12,043 nt of DNA, from the NCBI GenBank assembly GCA_947523045.1, contig CANNUR010000078.1, positions 1-12,043 of the forward strand, given 5' to 3'. Positions within the stretch are counted from its first letter, which is position 1. Each line of letters starts with the position of its first letter. Both the position numbers and the translations under genes were made by a program. Positions 7,046 through 12,043 of the stretch are shown here, one piece after another. Origin of the DNA: an uncultured Prosthecobacter sp. (lineage in GTDB: Bacteria > Verrucomicrobiota > Verrucomicrobiia > Verrucomicrobiales > Verrucomicrobiaceae). The notes below the pieces were generated by a model, which ran no database searches, had not been told where the DNA came from, and saw only the letters and a list, made by a program, of their open reading frames with translations.

Positions 7046-8719
7046 TCACGGAGGCGTCAGCTTGCCGACGAGGCTGCTCAGGTAGGGGAAGAGCTGCTTC
7101 TTGCGGCTGACCACGCCGGGCAGGTCGAAAACCTGGGGTGCCCGGGTCGGGTAATCGGCGGCGAGGGCACGCTCGACGCGGGCGTCGCCGGCGACCAGCA
7201 GCACACTGTCGTGGGCGGTGATGTCGGTCACCATCAGGCAGGCGAAGTTCAGGCGGTGCGCTGCGGACAGGGAGGTGAGCGCCTCGTGCAAGGCGGCCTG
7301 CTGCTTCCAGAACTCGCCCAGGCCCATCTCCTCGATCTGGCTGATACTGATGCGCCAGCCGTTTTCCTCGAAGACCTTGCGGTCGCCCTCGATGGCGCGC
7401 GCCGGGGTCGCCTCGCGCAGCAGGGAGCCGGCGGCAAAGAAGTCCTTCACGAACTGCGCCGCATCGAGACCGGCGATGCCGGCGAGCCAGTCGAGGATCT
7501 CGCGGTCGGTGGCGGTGCTGGTCGGGCTGGTCAGGTGCAGGGTGTCGGAAATCAGGCCGGCGCAGAGGCAGATGGCGGTGCCCTTGTCGGGCGTCAGGCC
7601 GCGCATGCGGAACATGATGCCGACGATGGTGCTGGTGCTGCCGACCGGTTCGTTGATGAAGCGCACCGGTTCCTGGGTGCGCAGGTTGCCGCTGAGGCGG
7701 TGGTGATCGATGACCTCGACGATCTCCGCCTCATCGGCGCCGGCGACCGCCTGGGAGAACTCGTTGTGATCGACCAGCACCAGGCGGGTGCGCGGCACCT
7801 CGACCAGGTCGGACTTGGAAAACACGCCCTCCAGACGGCCGCTCTCCTCATCGACGACGGGAAACAGCGGTTGGTGCGAATCGTGCACGGCATGGATGAT
7901 TTCGCGCAGTGGCGTGCGTGATCCGAAGGACAAAAAGCCGTCGTGCAGGGCCTCGGCGATCGGGCGCGAAAAGCGAATGAGCTGGGAGGCACTGGCGGTG
8001 TCCTGGGAGGCAGTGATGATACTAACACCCTTTGCCTCCGCTTCACGCAGCAGGCGGTCGCTGGGCATGAAGCCGCCGGTGACAACGAGGCAGCGCACGC
8101 CGAGCTCGATGGCGAGGGCGTGGATTTCCGGTCGGTCACCGGTGACCAGCACCAGCTGGCCCGGCGGAAACTGGCGCGAACGCTCGCGCGAAGTCTCAAC
8201 GCTGGAGGCGGCGACGACGAGGATGAGGTCTTCCACCGTGCCGGCCCCGTCGCCCCCGCCGATCAGGGTGCCACCGAGGGCGGCAGCCATGTTCTGCAGG
8301 CTGGTGCGCACCTCGCGATTGGCAGCGCGATGGCGTGCCTCGGAGGGCAGGAACAATTGCGCCATCTCCTGAATCGTCGGCATGCCGAGCAGGCGGCCGT
8401 CGCCATCGACGACCGGGATCGAGCGGAAGCTGTGCTCGAGCATCTTGCGGTAGACCGACAGAAACGTCTCCTGGGGTCCGGCGGTGAGCACCTCGCGACG
8501 GCAGACCAGGGCGGCGGTGGGTCGCACGTCGAGCAGCAGGCGGGGCGGTTCGACGCCGGCCAACTTCAGCACCCAGTTCGTGCGCGCATTGATCTCGCCA
8601 CAGCAGGCCGCCACCACCTCGCCATCGCGCACCTGGCGCAGGTAGGCAGCGTAGCCGATGGCGGAACAGATGGCGTCGGTGTCCGGATTGCGGTGGCCGA
8701 TGACGTGGAGGGGTTCCAT
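7046..8719 (-). CDS. ppaC: Family II (manganese-dependent) inorganic pyrophosphatase with CBS pair and DRTGG domain
   Basis: The ATG at 8719 gives 557 residues beginning directly with the family N-terminus MEPLHVIGHRNPDTDAI. The frame runs 42 codons further upstream, but that part lacks family sequence and overlaps the promoter region. Catalytic motifs of the DHH phosphoesterase superfamily are complete: GHRNPDTD (8-15), VDHNE (316-320), DHH (338-340), SDT (391-393) and, in the DHHA2 domain, SRKKQLFP (538-545). Between the first two lie a CBS domain (about 63-125), a DRTGG-like domain (about 140-250) and a second CBS domain (about 262-307). Together these make the nucleotide-regulated form. 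In characterised relatives AMP and ADP inhibit, while ATP or diadenosine polyphosphates activate. It hydrolyses pyrophosphate to phosphate in the cytoplasm and so drives biosynthetic reactions. No Shine-Dalgarno is seen. It is convergent with potD. Confidence 0.95.
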   Translation of the reverse strand: MEPLHVIGHRNPDTDAICSAIGYAAYLRQVRDGEVVAACCGEINARTNWVLKLAGVEPPRLLLDVRPTAALVCRREVLTAGPQETFLSVYRKMLEHSFRSIPVVDGDGRLLGMPTIQEMAQLFLPSEARHRAANREVRTSLQNMAAALGGTLIGGGDGAGTVEDLILVVAASSVETSRERSRQFPPGQLVLVTGDRPEIHALAIELGVRCLVVTGGFMPSDRLLREAEAKGVSIITASQDTASASQLIRFSRPIAEALHDGFLSFGSRTPLREIIHAVHDSHQPLFPVVDEESGRLEGVFSKSDLVEVPRTRLVLVDHNEFSQAVAGADEAEIVEVIDHHRLSGNLRTQEPVRFINEPVGSTSTIVGIMFRMRGLTPDKGTAICLCAGLISDTLHLTSPTSTATDREILDWLAGIAGLDAAQFVKDFFAAGSLLREATPARAIEGDRKVFEENGWRISISQIEEMGLGEFWKQQAALHEALTSLSAAHRLNFACLMVTDITAHDSVLLVAGDARVERALAADYPTRAPQVFDLPGVVSRKKQLFPYLSSLVGKLTPP

Positions 8720-8741
8720 GGCGGGAGGGGCGGGTTCGACC

Positions 8742-8767
8742 CCGCGCGCCGACGTAGCCGCGCGCGG
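8742..8767. repeat. Perfect 8-bp inverted repeat upstream of the pyrophosphatase gene
   Basis: CCGCGCGC (8742-8749) and GCGCGCGG (8760-8767) are exact reverse complements around a 10-base loop. The repeat lies 23 bases upstream of the pyrophosphatase ATG, inside the promoter region between two divergent genes. It may be an operator or an mRNA stem-loop. GC-rich sequence makes such repeats more likely by chance. Confidence 0.35.
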
Positions 8768-8779
8768 CGGCGCTGTCAA
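8751..8779 (-). promoter_or_regulatory. Possible promoter for the pyrophosphatase gene (good -35, poor -10)
   Basis: The minus strand shows an exact TTGACA at 8779-8774. At the standard 17-base spacing only TACGTC (8756-8751) is found, which matches TATAAT at two bases. The position would give a leader of about 25 bases. The -35 match is real, but the promoter call is weak. Confidence 0.25.
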
Positions 8780-8828
8780 TCCGCCCCGGAAAAAGAGCGC
8801 CGGCGATGGCAACCTTTCAACGCCCGGC

Positions 8829-8857
8829 TCGACAAGACCGTCCACTAGGGCTATAAA
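8829..8857 (+). promoter_or_regulatory. Near-consensus sigma70 promoter implying a leaderless mRNA
   Basis: TCGACA at 8829-8834 (5 of 6 to TTGACA), a spacer of exactly 17 bases, then TATAAA at 8852-8857 (5 of 6 to TATAAT), in an otherwise GC-rich region. Initiation about seven bases after the -10 box falls near 8864, only about three bases before the ATG at 8867. The mRNA would have almost no leader, which agrees with the missing Shine-Dalgarno. Confidence 0.55.
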
Positions 8858-8866
8858 CCCGACTTC

Positions 8867-9556
8867 ATGCCCGTGTCCGCCCGACCCGCTCGCTTCCTGT
8901 TCGCCACCCTGCTCTGGCTGGGTGCCGCCGCCGCGGCTTCCGCGGAATGGCTGGTCTATGAGTTGAAATTCACCCCCTCGGAAGAGTCCGTGAACTTTTC
9001 CTTTTACAGCGGCGCCTACCTGGTCGCGCCCCTGAATGGCGGCCCGGCCTCCATTGTTCTCACCACCGAGGAGGGCGGCCGTTTCTATGCCCGCGCCGAG
9101 TCTGGCGGCAAGTTCTTCGTGGCCGCCAATGCCCAGGTCCGCAAGGCGGTGTTCAGTGCCCTCGCCCTGCAGGGCAGCTCACAGGCCTTCTACACCGCCT
9201 CGGGCAAACTGAACCGCTCGCTGCTGCTGACCAACGCCGATGGCCTGGTGCGCACCTGGCATGTCGCCGAAACCCTTGAAGGCCGGCTGATGAGTGCCGA
9301 CGACGAATCCGCCACCGGTCCCGCGGCCGACGGCTCGCTCGGGGTACTCGGCGAGGCGACCCTGACCGCCAGCCTGCGCGAGGATCTCACCGCCATTGCC
9401 ACGGCCCGCTTCCACAGTCTGGCCGGCGCCACAGCCTATGTCGTCGAGCTGTTGGAAAAGTACGGCTACGCGCCGGATGAAGGTGCCGTTCCAGTCGAAT
9501 CGGCTGACGCCGATGCGGCCATCATTGATCCCAGCCTGTTCCCTGCCGCCAACTGA
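8867..9556 (+). CDS. Exported protein of unknown function
   Basis: 229 residues that I do not recognise. The N-terminus is a clear Sec signal peptide: basic start (SARPARF), hydrophobic core LFATLLWLGAAAAA, cleavage likely after A-S-A near residue 26. No lipobox or further membrane helix is evident. The mature part looks beta-rich up to about 140 (FYSGAYLVAPLNGGPASIVL, GGRFYARAESGGKFFVAA). A helical, acidic C-terminal third contains VVELLEKYGYAPDEG and ends in a D/A-rich tail with no cysteines. The only other in-frame start near the 5' end is GTG at 8873, which would hardly change the signal peptide. The gene is two bases upstream of the GspE/PilB-family ATPase and surely co-transcribed with it, so a role in the same export or pilus pathway is possible. 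That link rests on position alone. Confidence 0.8.
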   Translation: MPVSARPARFLFATLLWLGAAAAASAEWLVYELKFTPSEESVNFSFYSGAYLVAPLNGGPASIVLTTEEGGRFYARAESGGKFFVAANAQVRKAVFSALALQGSSQAFYTASGKLNRSLLLTNADGLVRTWHVAETLEGRLMSADDESATGPAADGSLGVLGEATLTASLREDLTAIATARFHSLAGATAYVVELLEKYGYAPDEGAVPVESADADAAIIDPSLFPAAN

Positions 9557-9558
9557 GC

Positions 9559-11334
9559 ATGAGCGGACCCACCACACCAGATGCCCCACCAGTGAACGGC
9601 TTGGCTCCTGCTCCGCCCCGTACCGGCGGCATCCGCCAGGCCCTCGTTCAGTGCCTGGAAGCCGCGGGTGGCGCCGGCATCGCCCTGCCCACCGCCACGC
9701 CCAGCGCCTCGGTGGTCAGCCAGTTGCTCGACTCCGGCCGACTCGATGAAGAGACCTTTCTCGCCCAACTCGCCGCGCGAGCCGGCCTGAGCTACGTCGC
9801 CAACCCGCTGCCCGACAGTGCCGACGCCCCGGAGATGAAACGCCTGCTGCCACCGCGTGTCGCCCTCAAGCACCGCCTGCTGCCGCTGAAGATCCAGGAG
9901 GACGGCGAAGACTCCGGCGGCCGCAAGCTTGTCATCGCCGCCTATGACCCGTTCGACCTGATCGCCCGCCAGGCCGTGGCGCGCGAGGTCGACGCGCCCG
10001 TGCGCTGGGAGATCGCCCCGCGCAAGCGCCTGCTCAACGCCATGCGCGACTTCTACGGTGTCGGTGCCGATACCTTCGAGGAGATCCTCAAGGGCCGCAG
10101 CATTGACGACGCCGACCTGGAGCAGCGCGACGAGGCCAACATCATCGATGCCGACGACGAGGAGGCCTCGGTGGTGAAGTTCGTCAACACCGTCATCCGC
10201 GAGGCGCTCGAGCAGCACGCCACCGACATCCACGTCGAGCCCATGGAGGACAAGCTGCGCATGCGCTACCGCATCGACGGCCGCCTGCGCGAGGTGCCGG
10301 TGCCGGAAAACATCAAGGCGCTGCAGCAGTCCGTCATCGCCCGTCTCAAGGTCATGGCCAAGCTCGACATCGCCGAGCGCCGCCTGCCCCAGGACGGTCG
10401 CATCAACCTGCAGATCGGCGGCCAGTTCATCGACGTCCGCGTCGCCACCATCCCCAGCGTCGAGGGCGAAAGCGTCTCCCTGCGTCTGCTTGGCCAGGAG
10501 AAGTTCAACCTCGACCGCCTGCGCATCGAGGCCGACCTGCGCAGCGAAATCGAGGCCCTGCTGAAGAAGCCCAACGGCATCATCCTGGTCACCGGCCCCA
10601 CCGGCTCCGGCAAGTCGACCACGCTGTACACCTTCCTCAGCCAGCTCAACACCGAGCACCGCCGCATCGTCACCATTGAAGACCCGGTCGAAAACAAGCT
10701 GCCCGGCGTCGTCCAGATCGCCGTGCGACCGGAGATCAACCTCACCTTCGCCACCGGCCTGCGCTCCATCCTGCGCGGCGATCCCAACGTCGTCATGGTC
10801 GGGGAAATGCGCGACCTGGAGACGGCGGAAATCGCCATCCGCGCCGCGCTCACCGGCCACCTGGTCTTTTCCACCCTGCACACCAACGACGCCATCGGCG
10901 GCATCACCCGCCTGGTCGACATGGGCGTCGAACCCTTCCTGGTCGCCAGTTCGGTGCGCGCCTTCATCGCCCAGCGCCTCGTGCGCGTGCTCTGCCCGGA
11001 GTGCAAGGAGGTCGAACCCGACGCGCAGGCCAAGCTACTCGAGCTGAAATATCATGGCCCGCTGTCAGCACCGGTCTACCGCGCCCGCGAGGGCGGCTGC
11101 GAGGCCTGTCGCGCCACCGGTTACAAGGGCCGCATGTCAATCTACGAACTGGTCCGCCTCACCCCCGCCATGGGCGAGCTCATCACCCACAAGGCCAGCG
11201 GGCAGCAGTTGCTTCAGCAGGCCCTCAAGGATGGCTACCGGCCGATGCGCGAGTACGGCGTGCGCAAGATCCTCGGCGGCCTGACGACCATCGAGGAAGT
11301 CATCAGCGTCACCGTCGCCGAGTCGGAGCAGTAG
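9559..11334 (+). CDS. GspE/PilB-family ATPase (type II secretion or type IV pilus assembly)
   Basis: 591 residues, the normal length for the GspE/PilB class. An N-terminal GspE/MshEN-type domain (about 25-165: LLDSGRLDEETFLAQLAARAGL, LLPPRVALKHRLLPL) leads to the N2 domain (ATDIHVEP, 221-228) and the motor domain. Walker A is GPTGSGKST (346-354). The Asp box is near TIEDPVE (373-379), Walker B is VVMVGEMRD (411-419) and the His box is TGHLVFSTLHTND (432-444). The zinc-binding C-domain has C479-P-E-C482 and C514-E-A-C517. This cytoplasmic hexamer converts ATP hydrolysis into pseudopilus or pilus extension; the CxxC pair argues for GspE/PilB rather than the retraction ATPase PilT. No gspD, gspF/pilC or pilin gene is in the window, so the system cannot be named. 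It follows the exported unknown protein by two bases, without a Shine-Dalgarno. Confidence 0.94.
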   Translation: MSGPTTPDAPPVNGLAPAPPRTGGIRQALVQCLEAAGGAGIALPTATPSASVVSQLLDSGRLDEETFLAQLAARAGLSYVANPLPDSADAPEMKRLLPPRVALKHRLLPLKIQEDGEDSGGRKLVIAAYDPFDLIARQAVAREVDAPVRWEIAPRKRLLNAMRDFYGVGADTFEEILKGRSIDDADLEQRDEANIIDADDEEASVVKFVNTVIREALEQHATDIHVEPMEDKLRMRYRIDGRLREVPVPENIKALQQSVIARLKVMAKLDIAERRLPQDGRINLQIGGQFIDVRVATIPSVEGESVSLRLLGQEKFNLDRLRIEADLRSEIEALLKKPNGIILVTGPTGSGKSTTLYTFLSQLNTEHRRIVTIEDPVENKLPGVVQIAVRPEINLTFATGLRSILRGDPNVVMVGEMRDLETAEIAIRAALTGHLVFSTLHTNDAIGGITRLVDMGVEPFLVASSVRAFIAQRLVRVLCPECKEVEPDAQAKLLELKYHGPLSAPVYRAREGGCEACRATGYKGRMSIYELVRLTPAMGELITHKASGQQLLQQALKDGYRPMREYGVRKILGGLTTIEEVISVTVAESEQ

Positions 11335-11403
11335 CGCGACACAGGCCGGTTGCCCTGCAAAAATCCGTCGCATTCCCGCCCGGTCTCGGCGACAGCATCC
11401 GCG

Positions 11404-12043
11404 ATGCAAGCCGCCCTGGATTCCGCCACCGAAAGCCTCATCGACCTGGCCCTCGCCGAGGACGTCGGCTCAGGCGACCTCACCGCCCGCTGTTTTGTGC
11501 CCGAGGACGCCCGCTCCTGCGCCCGCATCGCCGCCCGCGAGGCCGGCGTGCTCGCCGGGATCGAGGTCGCCCGCCGCGTTTTCGCCCGACTGGATCCGCG
11601 CATCGAAGTGCGCGCGCGGCTTGCCAATGGCGACGCCTTTGCCGCGGGCGACACCGTGCTCGAGCTTGAGGGCCCGACCCGCGCCCTGCTCACCGGCGAG
11701 CGCACGGCGCTGAACTTCCTGCAACGCCTCTGCGGCGTCGCCACCCAGACCCGGCGTTATGTCGCGGCGGTGCGTCCGCATCCGGTGCAGGTCTGGGACA
11801 CGCGCAAGACCACGCCCGGCTGGCGCCTTCTCGAAAAGGCGGCCGTGCGCGCCGGCGGCGGTACCAACCACCGCATGGGCCTCTACGACCACGTCATGGT
11901 CAAGGACAACCACCTCGCCGCCGGCGGCGGCCTGGCGGCCCTGCAGGCCGGCGCCGACCGCGTGCGCGCCGAGCGACCCGATGCGCGGGTGCAGATCGAG
12001 GCGGACACCCTCGAACAGGTTGCCGCCTTCCTCAGCCTGAGCG
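11404..12043 (+). CDS. nadC: Nicotinate-nucleotide diphosphorylase (carboxylating), quinolinate phosphoribosyltransferase (3' end cut by window edge)
   Basis: 213 complete codons from the ATG at 11404, open to the right edge; full-length family members have about 280 residues. The N-terminus shows EDVGSGDLT (19-27). The core has GERTALNFLQRLCGVAT (98-114), the substrate-binding DTRKTTPG (132-139), GGGTNHRMGL (151-160) and KDNH (167-170), then QIEAD at 197-201, where the family has its acidic E-x-E/D pair. The enzyme joins quinolinate and PRPP to form nicotinate mononucleotide, CO2 and pyrophosphate in de novo NAD synthesis. It starts 69 bases after the ATPase stop, with no clear terminator, promoter or Shine-Dalgarno between, so it may be read through from the upstream gene. 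Confidence 0.95.
   Translation, partial: MQAALDSATESLIDLALAEDVGSGDLTARCFVPEDARSCARIAAREAGVLAGIEVARRVFARLDPRIEVRARLANGDAFAAGDTVLELEGPTRALLTGERTALNFLQRLCGVATQTRRYVAAVRPHPVQVWDTRKTTPGWRLLEKAAVRAGGGTNHRMGLYDHVMVKDNHLAAGGGLAALQAGADRVRAERPDARVQIEADTLEQVAAFLSLS

Noticed and set aside
8730..8745. GGTTCGACCCC resembling a tRNA T-arm, possible tRNA or attachment site
   Set aside because: A 7-base T-loop does not give a five-pair stem, and no D-arm, anticodon arm or acceptor stem is present around it.
8720..8845. 42-codon N-terminal extension of the pyrophosphatase
   Set aside because: The conserved N-terminal GHRNPDTD motif sits at residues 8-15 from the 8719 start, as expected for the family. The extension crosses the divergent promoter region.
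9466..10881. 471-codon minus-strand open frame opposite the GspE/PilB gene
   Set aside because: It has G/D/V-rich composition without domains and lies wholly opposite well-conserved ATPase and exported-protein sequence. It is a shadow of the sense frame.
11335..11403. Promoter or terminator between the ATPase gene and nadC
   Set aside because: TTGCCC at 11350 has no matching -10 box at usable spacing, and no hairpin with a T-run is visible.

Overview
The window is GC-rich, densely coded bacterial DNA, and almost every base is explained by ordinary-looking genes. Three traits suggest the Verrucomicrobiota or a neighbouring PVC-group lineage. The first is an exported (Tat-type) Gfo/Idh/MocA oxidoreductase beside a TIM-barrel sugar isomerase. 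The second is a CBS/DRTGG-type family II pyrophosphatase. The third is a near absence of Shine-Dalgarno sequences before the starts. The placement is an inference from gene content; no rRNA or marker tree is available here.

Layout. Positions 1-3107 hold three minus-strand genes, read right to left: a sugar phosphate isomerase/epimerase (2109-3107), a secreted class C beta-lactamase-fold serine hydrolase (824-2035) and the N-terminal 250 residues of a Tat-signal Gfo/Idh/MocA oxidoreductase that runs off the left edge (1-751). They look like a small carbohydrate or cyclitol catabolic cluster. A strong GC-rich hairpin at 2049-2081 separates the first two.

A 239-bp divergent region (3108-3346) holds a candidate promoter and 5' stem-loop for the isomerase, and a terminator-like hairpin in the leader of the opposite operon. 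Then comes a compact plus-strand potABCD operon (3347-7045) for ABC import of a polyamine such as putrescine or spermidine: ATPase, two permeases and a periplasmic binding protein. Each junction is a 4-base ATGA overlap, so translation is probably coupled.

The pot operon meets a minus-strand gene for a regulatory family II inorganic pyrophosphatase (7046-8719) with no base between the two stop codons. After a second divergent region (8720-8866), the plus strand carries an exported protein of unknown function (8867-9556). Its near-consensus promoter lies so close that the mRNA should be leaderless or nearly so. Two bases further on is a GspE/PilB-family secretion or pilus ATPase (9559-11334), then the first 213 codons of nadC (NAD biosynthesis), cut by the right edge.

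I saw no mobile element, CRISPR array, tRNA, rRNA or defence system, and no convincing undescribed system. The points most worth a second look are the altered ligand pocket of the polyamine-binding protein, the terminator-like hairpin in the pot leader, the probable leaderless gene, the uncharacterised exported protein paired with the secretion ATPase, and the lone strong ribosome-binding site inside the pot operon.
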